This document shows positions 32,964-43,530 of a stretch of DNA of 64,000 bases, one piece after another (the first letter of the stretch is position 1; every line of letters starts with the position of its first letter). Source of the DNA: Planctomycetota bacterium (GTDB taxonomy: Bacteria; Planctomycetota; Planctomycetia; Isosphaerales; Isosphaeraceae); contig JAJYWB010000001.1 in assembly GCA_021791715.1 (NCBI GenBank), forward strand, positions 1 through 64,000, written 5' to 3'. The position numbers and the translations under genes were made by a program. The notes under the pieces are model-generated. The model saw only the letters and a program-made list of their open reading frames with translations. It was not told the origin of the DNA and ran no database searches.

Positions 32964-34025
32964 ATGTCCGTCACACGCTCACCGATCGTTTTCGTCGTCC
33001 CCGGCGATCTCCATTTAACGGAAGCTGGAGAGCCCAATCACAGAACCGCGGAGTGGGCGATCGACGAGATCAACACGCTCATTCGGCCCGATTTCGTCCA
33101 GTTCATCGGCGATAACGTGCAGCACGCCTCCGATGCTCAATTTGAGCTCTTTAGAGCGCTTCGATCGCGGCTCGAAGTTCCCTCGCACGTTCTCGTCGGC
33201 GATCACGATGTGCACGAAGATCCCGTCGCGGCGGGGTTTTTTCGCCACATCGGTCCGACACACGGTTCGAGCGTCGTCGCGGGGGGACGCTTCATTCGAC
33301 TCAACAGCCTCGATTATCGACCCGTCGGATTCTCGCCCGAGCAAATCCTTTGGCTCCAGGACGAAATCGACGCCGCGACGCAAAAGAATGAAAAAGTAAT
33401 TCTATTTCAGCATCATTATCCGTTTAAAGTTTATGAATCTTATTCTGGGCCGGGGGTCGACGCCCGGCGCGAGATCGTTCAGAACTCGGCGATCGAAGCG
33501 ATCTTCACGGGGCATACGCATTACGGCCAAATCGCCAACGACGGCAAGCACGTTTATATCACGACACGTTCGATCGGAGATCCCGAGGGGGGGCCTCCTG
33601 GATATACGATCGCGTATTGGCACGGCGACGATCTCGCGGTCGTTTATCGATCGGCGAGCGAAGCCGGGCCCGCGGTTATGATCGTCCATCCTCGCGCCAA
33701 GCCGCTCGCGACCGGTCCCGCTCATATCGTTCAGGGAGACGATCGCGTTCAGGCTCGAATTTGGTCGAACGAGCGAATCACGACGGTTCGGGGTCGAATC
33801 GACGGGGGGAAATGGTTTATGCTCGACGACTGCTCCGGGATTGATCGCTTCGGTCCGCTCGCGGGTCGAGAACTCTCGAAAGGCGAACACACCCTCGAGG
33901 TCGAGGCGACCGACTCGCGCGGCAGAGTGGGACGCGATGAAATCGGCTTTATGGTCGATCCCACGGGGCGATACACCCCGATTCCGTCGACGACCCCCGT
34001 CGTCGTTGCAACCGCTTATTGTTAA
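32964..34025 (+). CDS. Calcineurin-like metallophosphoesterase
   Basis: A 353-residue enzyme with all five metal-binding blocks: GDLHL near residue 14, GDN in FVQFIGDNVQH, GDHD in VLVGDHDVHED, HH in ILFQHHYPF, and GHTH in AIFTGHTHYGQ. Residues 230-340 are a beta-rich domain (ARIWSNERITTVRGRIDGGK, HTLEVEATDSRGRVGRDEIG) like the Ig-type C-terminal domains of other planctomycete phosphoesterases. There is no signal peptide, so it is probably cytoplasmic. Substrate not predictable. Confidence 0.9.
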   Translation: MSVTRSPIVFVVPGDLHLTEAGEPNHRTAEWAIDEINTLIRPDFVQFIGDNVQHASDAQFELFRALRSRLEVPSHVLVGDHDVHEDPVAAGFFRHIGPTHGSSVVAGGRFIRLNSLDYRPVGFSPEQILWLQDEIDAATQKNEKVILFQHHYPFKVYESYSGPGVDARREIVQNSAIEAIFTGHTHYGQIANDGKHVYITTRSIGDPEGGPPGYTIAYWHGDDLAVVYRSASEAGPAVMIVHPRAKPLATGPAHIVQGDDRVQARIWSNERITTVRGRIDGGKWFMLDDCSGIDRFGPLAGRELSKGEHTLEVEATDSRGRVGRDEIGFMVDPTGRYTPIPSTTPVVVATAYC

Positions 34026-34048
34026 ACATCACAAACTTTGTGGATATT

Positions 34049-34726
34049 ATGAAGTCGATCGCGAACACCGTCAAAAACAAGGTGATCCCTCAATCGTTTT
34101 GGTTTCGCCTTGAACTTCGATGCCGGAAGCTGCAGACGCTCGGTCTCGGGCCCGATCGCGGGCTCGATCTTGACGACCGGTTCGATCTTCCCGCGACCGC
34201 CCCGCTCGACGGGATCAAGCCGTGGGCGAAAATTCGATCGGCTTGGAACGATCACGGCCTCGGTTTCTCGATCGAAGTCGAATCGGATTCGCTCGATCGA
34301 AAATTGAGCGATCAGTTAAACGTTCGCTCTTTGGCGTTTTGGATCAATACGCGCGACTCGCGCGACGTTCACCGAGCGACTCGTTATTGTCATCTGTTCA
34401 GCATCGACGTGAAGCCGAAGGGGGAGAAATCGCTCGACGTTAAATGCGTACGTAAGACAATGAATGTGCCGGTCAATTCGCCCCCTCCTCCGCCTTCGGA
34501 ACCGATCGATACGGTCGCCTTCCGGTACGCCGAAGGTTATCGAGTCGATGTTTTCCTTCATGCCGATATGATCCCGGGCTTCGACCCGGAAACGAATCGC
34601 CGGCTCGGCTTCTGCTATTCGGCTCACGACCCGACTCTGCCCTTTCAAGTTCTCGGCGTCACCAGCGAATTCCCATTCCATCAAGATCCCAGCTTGTGGT
34701 CGGTGCTGGAGCTAGTTGATGACTAA
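34049..34726 (+). CDS. Conserved hypothetical, CBM9/DOMON-like
   Basis: A 225-residue protein. RSAWNDHGLGFSIEVES, then AFWINTRDSRDVHRATRYCH near residue 95, resembles the carbohydrate-binding family 9-like fold, which is often a beta-sandwich with a DTRD-x-HRA motif. Pro-rich linker PVNSPPPPPSEP follows near residue 150. No signal sequence. Start: ATG at 34049; the longest frame starts with TTG at 34019 and overlaps the phosphoesterase gene. Real coding is likely; ligand unknown. Confidence 0.7.
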   Translation: MKSIANTVKNKVIPQSFWFRLELRCRKLQTLGLGPDRGLDLDDRFDLPATAPLDGIKPWAKIRSAWNDHGLGFSIEVESDSLDRKLSDQLNVRSLAFWINTRDSRDVHRATRYCHLFSIDVKPKGEKSLDVKCVRKTMNVPVNSPPPPPSEPIDTVAFRYAEGYRVDVFLHADMIPGFDPETNRRLGFCYSAHDPTLPFQVLGVTSEFPFHQDPSLWSVLELVDD

Positions 34727-34843
34727 TGAGTATTGATACGAATATTAGTTATAATTTTAATTTATTTCGACGTACGCGTTCGGGTTCAAGACGATGGATC
34801 GAAAATGCTCGCGAATGTAACGGTATTGCGATTATTGACCGAA

Positions 34844-35232
34844 AAATCGGCTTCGGCCCGTCTCATTGGGAGGTCTCGCTCTTAAATTCGACGGCGAACC
34901 TCCTGGTGAGCCGAATTATCATTTGAAATTATCATGAGTATAAAAACGGCCTCGGCCCGCCTCATTGAGCGGCCTCGCTCTCAAATGGGAGGGCGAACCT
35001 CCTGGTGAGCCGAATTTTCATTTGAAATTATCATGAGTATAAAATCGGCCTCGTCCCGCCTGATTGGGATGTCTCGCTCTTAAATGGGAGGGCGAACCTC
35101 CCGGTGAGCCGAATTTTCATTTGAAATTATCATGAGTATAAAAACGGCCTCGGCCCGCCTCATTGAGCGGCCTCGCTCTCAAATGGGAGGGCGAACCTCC
35201 TGGTGAGCCGAATTCTTATGTGTAATATCCTT
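34844..35232. repeat. 99-bp tandem repeat, four units
   Basis: Copies of GGGCGAACCTCC (first copy CGGCGAACCTCC) start at 34892, 34991, 35090 and 35189, exactly 99 bases apart. Each unit also holds TTTGAAATTATCATGAGTAT and CGGCCTCGGCCCGCC. No frame looks like a gene (the frame 34726-34926 is not protein-like). Confidence 0.9.
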
Positions 35233-35253
35233 GAAGGTGAAACGGCCTCGGCG

Positions 35254-35561
35254 CCTGATTTTACGAAAAGAGGCTCACCGGGAGGTTCGCCTACCCAAAT
35301 TGAGAATACCGACATCTAGATCTGTAACATCCTGATTTTACGAAAAGAGGCTCACCGGGAGGTTCGCCCTCCCAAATTGAGAATACCGACATCTAGATCT
35401 GTAACATCCTGATTTTACGAAAAGAGGCTCACCGGGAGGTTCGCCCTCCCAAATTGAGAATACCGACATCTAGATCTGTAACATCCTGATTTTACGAAAA
35501 GAGGCTCACCGGGAGGTTCGCCCTCCCAAATTGAGAATACCGACATCTAGATCTGTAACAT
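35254..35561. repeat. 77-bp tandem repeat, four units
   Basis: Four nearly identical 77-base units begin with CCTGATTTTACGAAAAGAGG and end with CATCTAGATCTGTAACAT. Each carries GGCTCACCGGGAGGTTCGCC, the reverse complement of the motif in the 99-bp array to its left, so the two arrays together form a long stepped inverted repeat ahead of the 3' end of the FAD oxidoreductase gene. Confidence 0.9.
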
Positions 35562-35642
35562 GTCGCGCAATTATTATGAAATTGGCGACGAAACGGGTAC
35601 AATCGACTCCATCGGTCCCCGAGAGCGTTTTCTCTTATCCTC

Positions 35643-37247
35643 TTAGCGTGATCCGACGCGCGACCGGTATCGCGCCGCGATGGCGCGCGCGGTTCTCAAT
35701 CCGTCGACCGCCGCGCTCACGATTCCCCCGGCGTATCCCGCGCCTTCCCCGCACGGAAAGAGCCCCTTGACGCCGACGCTCTCGTAAAATTCGTCGCGTA
35801 CGATTCGAACCGGAGAACTGCCGCGCGATTCGGGACCCGTCAGCGTCGCGTGTGGTAATAAGCGACCCCTTATCTGACCGTCGAGAATCGGCAATCCCCG
35901 AGCGAGGCTCCGTAATACGGTTTCGGGAAGGATCGACGCGAGATCGGTCGGAAAAACGCCCCGCGCGTGCGTGCTCGCGATCTTCCCCACGCTCGCTTTT
36001 CCGCGCATGAAATCGTCGACGCGTTGAATCGGCGCCTTGTACGACCGCCCCGCGATCTCGTACGCCTTCCGTTCGGCTGCGCGTTGAAACCAGACCCCAG
36101 CGAGCGGATGTCCGCTTTTGACGTCGCGGCGATCGATCGTCACCACCACTCCGCTGTTTGCCAGCCCCGAATCGTGGCGGCTTTCGCTTTGGCCGTTCGT
36201 GCAATAAAAGCCGGGCTCGCTCACGCTCGCCATCACATAACCGCCGGCGCACATACAAAACGTGAACAGGTCGCGTTCACCCACATGTGCAACAAGTTCG
36301 TAATCCGCCGCCCCTAGAATCGGATTGCCCGCCTCGAAGCCGTAACGCGCGCGATCGATTTGTTCTTGCGGCTGTTCGATCCGGGCGCCGAATTGAAACG
36401 GCTTGAATTCAAGCGGAACGCCCAGCCGGTGGAGCGTCTCGTACGTGTCGCGGGCGCTGTGACCGATCGCGAAAACGAAAACCTCCGATTCGAACGTTCC
36501 CGACGACGTCGAAACCCCTTTCAATGTTCCTTCGTTGATATTAAGATCTTCGACACGACATGAAAAATGGATTTCACCTCCCATCTGTTCGATCTTTTTG
36601 CGCAACGTTTTGACGACGAGCGGCAGGCGATTCGAACCGACGTGCGGTCTGTGCTCGTAAACGATCGACGGTTTGGCGTGGCATTCGGCGAGGATCTCGA
36701 GGATCCGTTTGACGTCGGGTCCGCCTCCGCGATACGTCAATTTGCCGTCGCTGAACGTCCCCGCGCCCCCTTCGCCGAAGAGATAATTGCTCTCGGGATC
36801 GAGAGCCCCTCCCGAATCGAACTTACGGACGTCGGCGACACGATCCTTCACGTCTTTGCCGCGTTCGAGAATGATCGGCCGGAAGCCGCTTTGACACAAG
36901 AAATACGCCGCGAACAATCCCGCGGGCCCCGCTCCGACGACGATCGGCGGGCGATCGAGCGGCGTCGGACCCGGATCGGGCCATTCGAAGTTCGGTTCGG
37001 ACGCGATCGAAACCCCTTCCACGGCCGTCAAACTCGCCGCGTCGCGGCGATCGAGTTCGGGCGCCGACGCCTCGGCCGAATAAACGAAACGAATCCGTTC
37101 GCGCTTCCGCGCGTCGAGGCTCTTACGCAAAATCCGCAGCCGTTCGATCGATTCGGCGGGAATCCCGAGCCGCTCGGCGATCTTCCGCGGCAACTCCTCC
37201 TCGGGTTCGTCGAGCCTCAATCGAATGTTGGAAACTTTCACGTCCAT
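35643..37247 (-). CDS. FAD-dependent oxidoreductase (COG2509 type)
   Basis: A 534-residue flavoprotein. After a 75-residue N-terminal part (VSNIRLRLDEPEEELPRKIA) comes the FAD-binding GAGPAGLFAAYFLCQSGFRP, LERGKDVKDR, YLFGEGGAGTFSDGKLTYR, FAIGHSARDTYETLHRLGVP, and the C-terminal FAD ring contact LFPCGEGAGYAGGIVSAAVD. This order and YLFGEGGAGTFSDGKL are the mark of the uncharacterised COG2509 dehydrogenases. Substrate unknown. ATG at 37247 is preferred over GTG at 37256. Confidence 0.9.
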   Translation of the reverse strand: MDVKVSNIRLRLDEPEEELPRKIAERLGIPAESIERLRILRKSLDARKRERIRFVYSAEASAPELDRRDAASLTAVEGVSIASEPNFEWPDPGPTPLDRPPIVVGAGPAGLFAAYFLCQSGFRPIILERGKDVKDRVADVRKFDSGGALDPESNYLFGEGGAGTFSDGKLTYRGGGPDVKRILEILAECHAKPSIVYEHRPHVGSNRLPLVVKTLRKKIEQMGGEIHFSCRVEDLNINEGTLKGVSTSSGTFESEVFVFAIGHSARDTYETLHRLGVPLEFKPFQFGARIEQPQEQIDRARYGFEAGNPILGAADYELVAHVGERDLFTFCMCAGGYVMASVSEPGFYCTNGQSESRHDSGLANSGVVVTIDRRDVKSGHPLAGVWFQRAAERKAYEIAGRSYKAPIQRVDDFMRGKASVGKIASTHARGVFPTDLASILPETVLRSLARGLPILDGQIRGRLLPHATLTGPESRGSSPVRIVRDEFYESVGVKGLFPCGEGAGYAGGIVSAAVDGLRTARAIAARYRSRVGSR

Positions 37248-37359
37248 GGTATTCACTATTTGAAGTCAAAGATAAAATCGAACGATCAAACGATCGCGCC
37301 GCTCGACGCGATTGAATCGAATCGATATAAATAGATTAGCCGATCCGGGAAAGGTTCGC

Positions 37360-39069
37360 TCAGGTCGGACCGAAGCAGATGAGCGTGATGTCGTCGGCCT
37401 GATAATGCCCCGCCGAAAATTCGCGAAGCGTCTGCACGAGCGCCTTGCCGATCGCCTCGGGTCCGCCGTGCGTTTCGGCGAGCCGCCGGCTCAATCTGGG
37501 GTTGTCTTTGGTGTCGAACAGCTCGTCGCGGGTGTTTCGAGAATCGGTCACTCCGTCGGTGTAAACGACCGCGACGTCGCCGCGATTCAAAGAAACCTTC
37601 ACCTGATGATAATCAAGATTCTCCTCGATGCCGAGCGGCAATCCCGTGATCTCGTCGCCGATCGATTCGACCGATCCGTCGGCCCTTCGAACCAGCACGG
37701 GAAGGTGTCCCGCCGAAGCGAGGTCGAATTCACGTCGATCGATATCAAGAACCGTAAGACCGAGTGTGATGAATTTCTCCTCAATCCCCGCCGCGAGCAA
37801 CAGATCGTTCAACCGCGACGCGGCGGGGGCGGGAGCGTTCTCGGTCAGAATCGAATAACGCGTGTCTCCCGAAAACTTCGCCATCATCAGCGCCGCGGCG
37901 ACCCCCTTGCCCGAAACGTCTCCCACCGCGATCGCCAGACGATTGTCGGGAAGCGGTACGAAATCGTAATAATCGCCCCCCACCTCGAACGCCGGCGAAT
38001 AATGCGCGAAAAACTCGAATCCCGCGATCTTCGGCGTCGTCTGCGGCAAAAACCGCTTCTGAACCTGCTGCGCCAGTTGCAGATCGCGATCAAGACGATC
38101 CCGCGCAATTAAACTTTCATGCATCCGCGCGTTTTCCAGCGCGATCGAAGCCTGTCCCGCCACCGAAACCAAAACGTCGAGATCCTCTTGATGGAACTGC
38201 TTGCGGTCGCTCGTATCGAGCTGCAAAATCCCCAGCACCTCCCCCTCGGGGGTCAGCAACGGCGCGCACATGATCGAACGAATTTTCAGATCGGCGATCG
38301 AAGCCGAAGTCGGCAAGTTCGAATCCGCCCCCGCGTCCTGGCTGAGAATCGCCTTCTTTTGCTCGATCACATGATTGATGATCGATCGACTAATGCTCAT
38401 CGGCGCTTCGTCTTCATACGTCGTCGCGCCGAGCGCCGAGCGGCGCCCGAACGGCGCTCGCGACCGATATTTAAACGCCTTCCGCAACAGCCGCTGCGAA
38501 TTCTCCTCGCGCAACACCAAAAAGCCGCGCTCGACCTGGGGGAAAATCTCGAACAACGAATCAAGAACTTTGGGCGCCACGGTATCGATATTTAAGTCAC
38601 TGCATAAATTACGCGTGATTTCGAGAATCGCTCCCAATTTAACCTCGGGACGGATCGCGCAGACGACCGCGGCCGCGCGCGACGCGTCCATAATATGATT
38701 GTACGCCGATCCTCCGATCCCCTCGGTCACCACGATCTCTCGGTCGTCGCGCGGCGCCGCCGCCGCGACCGCCGAATCGTGATGATAAACAAACTCGACG
38801 TCGCAAATATTGATCCGATCCCCGTCCTGAAGTATCCGACCTTTCCCCGGCTCGAGCACCAAATCGTTGACCCGCGTCTTGTTTCTCGAATTCAAATCGA
38901 CGATCCGAAAGCTGTCCCCCTGACGGTGAATCTCGGCGTGCTTTCGGCTCACCCCGTTGGGATCGAGAACGATCTCGCATTCGGGGGCGCGACCGATCAC
39001 CGTCACGTCCGCTTTAAGCTCGACGCACTGCCCCGCGGGTTCTCCCGTCGCCATCTTCAATATCGCCAT
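37360..39069 (-). CDS. FHA-GAF-SpoIIE serine phosphatase (RsbU-like)
   Basis: A 569-residue signalling protein. FHA domain, residues 1-100 (VIGRAPECEIVLDPNGVSRK, LNSRNKTRVND), binds phospho-threonine. GAF domain, residues about 140-320 (LTPEGEVLGILQLDTSDRKQ). PP2C/SpoIIE domain, residues 330-569: FEVGGDYYDFVPLPDNRLAI, GDVSGKGVAAALMMAKF, VVYTDGVTDSRN and the ending DDITLICFG, with the metal-binding aspartates intact. Lies 90 bases downstream of the Ser/Thr kinase gene on the same strand. ATG at 39069; the longer frame starts at TTG. Confidence 0.92.
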   Translation of the reverse strand: MAILKMATGEPAGQCVELKADVTVIGRAPECEIVLDPNGVSRKHAEIHRQGDSFRIVDLNSRNKTRVNDLVLEPGKGRILQDGDRINICDVEFVYHHDSAVAAAAPRDDREIVVTEGIGGSAYNHIMDASRAAAVVCAIRPEVKLGAILEITRNLCSDLNIDTVAPKVLDSLFEIFPQVERGFLVLREENSQRLLRKAFKYRSRAPFGRRSALGATTYEDEAPMSISRSIINHVIEQKKAILSQDAGADSNLPTSASIADLKIRSIMCAPLLTPEGEVLGILQLDTSDRKQFHQEDLDVLVSVAGQASIALENARMHESLIARDRLDRDLQLAQQVQKRFLPQTTPKIAGFEFFAHYSPAFEVGGDYYDFVPLPDNRLAIAVGDVSGKGVAAALMMAKFSGDTRYSILTENAPAPAASRLNDLLLAAGIEEKFITLGLTVLDIDRREFDLASAGHLPVLVRRADGSVESIGDEITGLPLGIEENLDYHQVKVSLNRGDVAVVYTDGVTDSRNTRDELFDTKDNPRLSRRLAETHGGPEAIGKALVQTLREFSAGHYQADDITLICFGPT

Positions 39070-39162
39070 AAACCTCAACCCCTCCCCCGCTCGCCCTGAT
39101 CGCGATCGATCCGCCTCGCCTCGCCTCGCCTTCGCTTTCGTACCGTCCCGTCGGTCGAATCG

Positions 39163-40884
39163 CTAACGAACGCCTTCACGCCGATTCGGCTGAGCCGGAC
39201 CCGGTGAAAACTCATTCGGCATCATTCGAACAAATTTTGTTTCGAGATTTCTGAAACGCTGAAGATCTCCCGAATCGTTGATCGACTTGCTCCGCAAACA
39301 CACATGAAGAATCTCGGCTAGAAGCGGCAGCAAAACCGCGTTCACCGATTCGGGCTTGGTGTTCTCGTATTCGCCCAATTGCACCGCGACCGCCTCGAGA
39401 TCGTCGTCGAGAGCCCAGGCAGCCGCCGAGTAAAGTCGAGCCAGCTCCTTATCGTCGGGACGATTCGAAGGCTCGATCTCGAGCTCGCGCGATATCGACC
39501 GTAACGTCGTTTGATCGCCTCGCAGCAAAAGATCGCGCCCCAGATGCGCATACGCCTTGAACGACCAGATCCGCTCGGCCGGGCTCTGATAAAAATACCC
39601 GGGCACCGAAAGCCAGGCCGCCTCGCGCTCCTCCGGTGTCGCCATGATCTGAGCGTAATGAAATTGACGCTCGGCGTTCGGCATTCGCGGGATCATCGCC
39701 GACCACTCGGGCGCCAACCAGATGCCGGGAGGATTCGTCTCCTCCGTCATTGGTCGGACAGTCGTTAAATCCTCGGCTCGACTCATCCAGCCGATCACCA
39801 TCCCCAACACCCCAGCCGCGACAACCAGGGCGATTCGACCCCGCTTCCCCGGAATCAGTCGCGCCCAACTCCTCCCCCCATGATACGATCCCGATACCGC
39901 CGGCTTATCGAGCGTTTGCGAATTGACCGCCGAACTCGATGCGTCGGCGATCGCCGCCGAAGTAGCGACCGAAGTCGAAGCCCCGTCCTTCGCCCGAGCC
40001 AAATCACGCAACATCTCGCCCGCGGTCTGATACCGATCCTCGGGCCGCTTGTTCATCAACTTCATCACGATTCGTGTGAATTCCACCGGCAAATCGGGTC
40101 GATGAACCGATAAATCAATCGGCTGATCCTTCACGTGCTTCAAGGCGATCGCCAGCGACGATTCCCCCTTGAACGGCGGTGAACCAGCCAACATATGATA
40201 GCATGTTACTCCAAGAGAATACAAATCGCTTCGATGATCGATCGGGTGCCCCTGAACCTGCTCGGGGCTCATGTAAAGCGGCGTCCCCATCGTCATTCCC
40301 GGTTGCGTCAAATGCATCCGGTCCGATTCGATATCGCGACAAAGCCCGAAATCGGCGACTTTCACCAGCCCGTTCCGCTTCAGCAGCAAATTCTCGGGCT
40401 TGATGTCGCGGTGAATCAGCCCCAACTCCCCCGCCGCGCCGATCGCCATCGCAGCCTGCCTGATGATCGACATCGCCAGCGGCAGTTCGATCCGCTTCTT
40501 CTTCCGTAAATAATCGCGCAGATTCGTCCCCTCGACATACTCCATCGCGATGAAACGTATGTCGTTCACGCTGCTGAACGCGTAAATGTGTACCACGTTT
40601 GGATGATTGAGCTTCGCCGCGGCCCACGCCTCGGCCTCAAACCGAGCCAGGTAATTCGGGTTCTTAATCAAATCGGGCTTGAGCACCTTGATCGCCACCG
40701 GGCGATTCAAACTGATCTGCCGCGCCAGATAAACCGAACCCATCCCCCCCTGCCCGATCAAACTCTCGACCTGAAAATCTCCGAGCGTAACCCCAGTGAG
40801 ATCAGGTGTTTGCGCGCCGTTACGCCCAACCGTCGAGGCGGGTTCCATGTCTTCCGAATCGACCGTCTCGCGCGCCGAACTCAT
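39163..40884 (-). CDS. Membrane-anchored Ser/Thr protein kinase
   Basis: A 573-residue Hanks-type kinase. Gly loop LIGQGGMGSVYLARQ, invariant Lys67 in VAIKVLKPDL, HRDIKPENLLL near residue 156, DFGLCRD near 177, and MGTPLYMSPEQVQGHPIDHR: a complete active kinase. A single span IALVVAAGVLGMVIGW near residue 348 places the C-terminal 200 residues outside the membrane; they look helical with no PASTA repeats. The neighbouring FHA-SpoIIE protein could read or oppose its signal. 228 gene-free bases follow upstream to the YyaL gene. Confidence 0.93.
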   Translation of the reverse strand: MSSARETVDSEDMEPASTVGRNGAQTPDLTGVTLGDFQVESLIGQGGMGSVYLARQISLNRPVAIKVLKPDLIKNPNYLARFEAEAWAAAKLNHPNVVHIYAFSSVNDIRFIAMEYVEGTNLRDYLRKKKRIELPLAMSIIRQAAMAIGAAGELGLIHRDIKPENLLLKRNGLVKVADFGLCRDIESDRMHLTQPGMTMGTPLYMSPEQVQGHPIDHRSDLYSLGVTCYHMLAGSPPFKGESSLAIALKHVKDQPIDLSVHRPDLPVEFTRIVMKLMNKRPEDRYQTAGEMLRDLARAKDGASTSVATSAAIADASSSAVNSQTLDKPAVSGSYHGGRSWARLIPGKRGRIALVVAAGVLGMVIGWMSRAEDLTTVRPMTEETNPPGIWLAPEWSAMIPRMPNAERQFHYAQIMATPEEREAAWLSVPGYFYQSPAERIWSFKAYAHLGRDLLLRGDQTTLRSISRELEIEPSNRPDDKELARLYSAAAWALDDDLEAVAVQLGEYENTKPESVNAVLLPLLAEILHVCLRSKSINDSGDLQRFRNLETKFVRMMPNEFSPGPAQPNRREGVR

Positions 40885-41112
40885 CGCAGGTTCTCGATTT
40901 TCACCCGATCATCAGCAGCCGATCCGTTTGCCGGTCCATTGCTCGTACCATGATACTGTACGGTAAAAACGCGAATTCGGCAAAACCAAACTCGTCCAAA
41001 ACCACGCGATCGCTCCTCCGTTCTCAATTCACGCCTCACGCTCGTTTCTCAAAGTCTCGGATCACACGATCAAAACGACCGATCGACACCGCGACGATCG
41101 ACCCGTTCTCGT

Positions 41113-43197
41113 TCAACGCGGCGCCGAAATCTCGGCCTTAAGCGCCTCCAAACCGAGGATCGGAGATCTGCATACGTGATTTTCACAGATATATGTCGTC
41201 ACTTTCCCTCCGATCGCGCTCCTTCCCTCGGCGAGAGGCGTCAGTTCGACGAGCTTGACGAGATCTTCAAGCCTTTGGGGAGCGACGACCCGACGCGGAT
41301 CGAACCGAGCGTGAATCGCGTCGAGCGCCGATTCGAATTCGTCGTCGTCTTCGCCGCTAAAAACAACCGTCTCACGCGTCGCCGCGAGTTCGAGATCGAG
41401 CGCGATCAAACTTTGCGCCGCCGCGGGAGAAGCGTGCTCCATCACCGCCTGAACCGCGAACAACGTACCACGCGCGAGCGACGAAAAATCGTCCCGCCCC
41501 GTGATCGCCCCCAAACGAATCAGAGCCGTCGCCGCGGTCGCGGTCGAAGCCGGAGTCGCGTTGTCGTAAACGTCTTTTTGACGCGAAATCAGACGCTCAT
41601 GATTAACGCCCGTATAATAAAAGCCGCCGTCTTCGCGATCGGCGAAATCCGCGATCATCCGCTCGGCGAACTCGATCGCCGCGGCGAGCCATTCGATCCC
41701 TCCGCCGCACTCGAACAACCGCGTCAAACCGTCGATCATGTATGCATACTCATCAAGACAGCCCTTGATTTTCGCGATTCCGCCGCCGAAAACATGAAAC
41801 AGGTTGCCGTCGTCGTCGGTCATCTTTTCGAGGATGAATCCCGCGGCGCGGCGGGCCGCGGCCAGATAGCGGGGCTCGCCGAGAATCCGCGAAGCCTCGG
41901 CCAAAGGACCGATCATAAGCCCGTTCCAAGACGCCAAAATCTTTTCATCCTTGCCCGGAGGAACGCGCTTCTCTCGTTCCTTAAGCAAAAGCTCGCGCGA
42001 TCGCGCAAGCTCAAGCTCAAGTTCGCTCGGCTCGATACCAAGTTCCGCAGCCGCCTTCGCGATCGGTTTCGGCGTGTTCAAAATGTTCACGCCGTCCCAA
42101 TTGCCTCGTTCGCTCACGTCATAAACCGAAGCGAACATGCGCGCTCGATCCGCTCCCAAAATCGATTCGATCTCGCCGAGCGTCCAAACGTAATATTTCC
42201 CCTCCACCCCCTCGCTGTCGGCGTCCTCGGTCGAGTAAAAAGCGCCGTCGGGGCTTGTCATACGGTTCAAAATATATTCGATCGTTTCTCGCGCGACCCG
42301 CGCCCGCTCGGGATTGTTTGTGATTTGATACGATTGTAGATAAACGGAGGTAAGCAAAGCGTTATCGTAAAGCATCTTTTCAAAATGAGGGACGAGCCAG
42401 CGTTCGTCGGTCGAATACCGCGCGAATCCCCCGCCCAGATGATCGTAAATCCCCCCTCGAGCCATCTTGTCGAGCGTCAGTTCGACCATCCCCAGCGACC
42501 GTTCGTCGTTCGTTCGATAATGATTTCTTAGTAAAAGCATCAGATCCATCGGATGGGGGAACTTCGGCGCCGATCCGAAACCCCCCTCGCGACGGTCGAA
42601 CGCCTGTTCCAGCCGCATCGCCGCTTGATCGATCAGGCCGATCTCGAGCCCCCCCGCGCCGCGTGGAATTTTTGATAAATTGTTGATATGAGCCGTCACT
42701 TCCGCCGCGGCCTCCTCGATCTTGCCGCGTCGCTCGACCCACGCCTCGTGAACGCTCAGCAGCACGCGGGGAAATCCCGGCATTCCGCCTCGATCGGTCG
42801 GAGGATAATACGTCCCGCCGAAAAACGGCTTGAGGTCGGGGGTGAGAAACACCGACATCGGCCAGCCCCCGTGCCGCGTCAGAGCCTGCACCGCGGCCAT
42901 ATAAATCTGGTCCACGTCGGGTCGCTCCTCGCGATCGACCTTCACATTAATGAAATAACGATTCATCAAGTCGGCGATCTTCGGATCCTCGAACGATTCT
43001 CGCTCCATCACATGGCACCAATGGCACGCCGAATAGCCGACCGAAAGGAAGATCGGCTTTTCCTCGGCGCGCGCCGCGGCGAACGCCTCGTCCCCCCAAG
43101 GTCGCCAATCGACGGGATTGTACGCATGCTGAAGTAAGTATGGACTCGATTCATGAATCAAGCGATTCGGGCGTCGATCGGAAGGCGTGTGCGACAT
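41113..43197 (-). CDS. YyaL/DUF255 protein with thioredoxin-like and glycosidase-like domains
   Basis: A 694-residue protein: [33 protein letters not shown], then the thioredoxin-like [16 protein letters not shown] with a CHWC pair near residue 55, [33 protein letters not shown], and an (alpha/alpha)6 barrel with YDNALL and [14 protein letters not shown]. This is the SSP411/spermatogenesis-associated protein 20 family, function unclear. The ATG at 43197 begins the conserved part; the longer frame to 43374 is unlike the family. 43198-43530 carries no gene and should hold the promoters of this gene and the divergent lipoprotein. Confidence 0.93.
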   Translation of the reverse strand: MSHTPSDRRPNRLIHESSPYLLQHAYNPVDWRPWGDEAFAAARAEEKPIFLSVGYSACHWCHVMERESFEDPKIADLMNRYFINVKVDREERPDVDQIYMAAVQALTRHGGWPMSVFLTPDLKPFFGGTYYPPTDRGGMPGFPRVLLSVHEAWVERRGKIEEAAAEVTAHINNLSKIPRGAGGLEIGLIDQAAMRLEQAFDRREGGFGSAPKFPHPMDLMLLLRNHYRTNDERSLGMVELTLDKMARGGIYDHLGGGFARYSTDERWLVPHFEKMLYDNALLTSVYLQSYQITNNPERARVARETIEYILNRMTSPDGAFYSTEDADSEGVEGKYYVWTLGEIESILGADRARMFASVYDVSERGNWDGVNILNTPKPIAKAAAELGIEPSELELELARSRELLLKEREKRVPPGKDEKILASWNGLMIGPLAEASRILGEPRYLAAARRAAGFILEKMTDDDGNLFHVFGGGIAKIKGCLDEYAYMIDGLTRLFECGGGIEWLAAAIEFAERMIADFADREDGGFYYTGVNHERLISRQKDVYDNATPASTATAATALIRLGAITGRDDFSSLARGTLFAVQAVMEHASPAAAQSLIALDLELAATRETVVFSGEDDDEFESALDAIHARFDPRRVVAPQRLEDLVKLVELTPLAEGRSAIGGKVTTYICENHVCRSPILGLEALKAEISAPR

Positions 43198-43530
43198 CGG
43201 CGAAGCTCGTTTTCTTGAGACGATTGAGGAGACGGGCGCGGCGTGATCGACGTCCGGAAAAACGCCGTCGGGTTCGACCTCGCGCCGCGCGACCGGGAGC
43301 GGCACGCCGCGTGCGACGCCGCGTTTACCCCCCCCGCGCTCCAATCTTAACCCACCCGCGCTCGATTCCGCCAAGCCGAAATCCGCCCCATTCTTGCGAT
43401 TGACACGTTTTCGAAGCCGGGCTAGCTTACCCCGCGTGGACTGAAAGGATTCAGTCTCGGTTCGAGCCGGCCTGAAGAGCGTCCGGCGCGCGAACGCTCA
43501 CCTCAATTCCCGACCCATCGGAGACGGGCC

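Noticed and set aside
34844..35561. Tandem units at 34.8-35.6 kb as a CRISPR array
   Set aside because: The sequences between the repeated motif are also identical from unit to unit.
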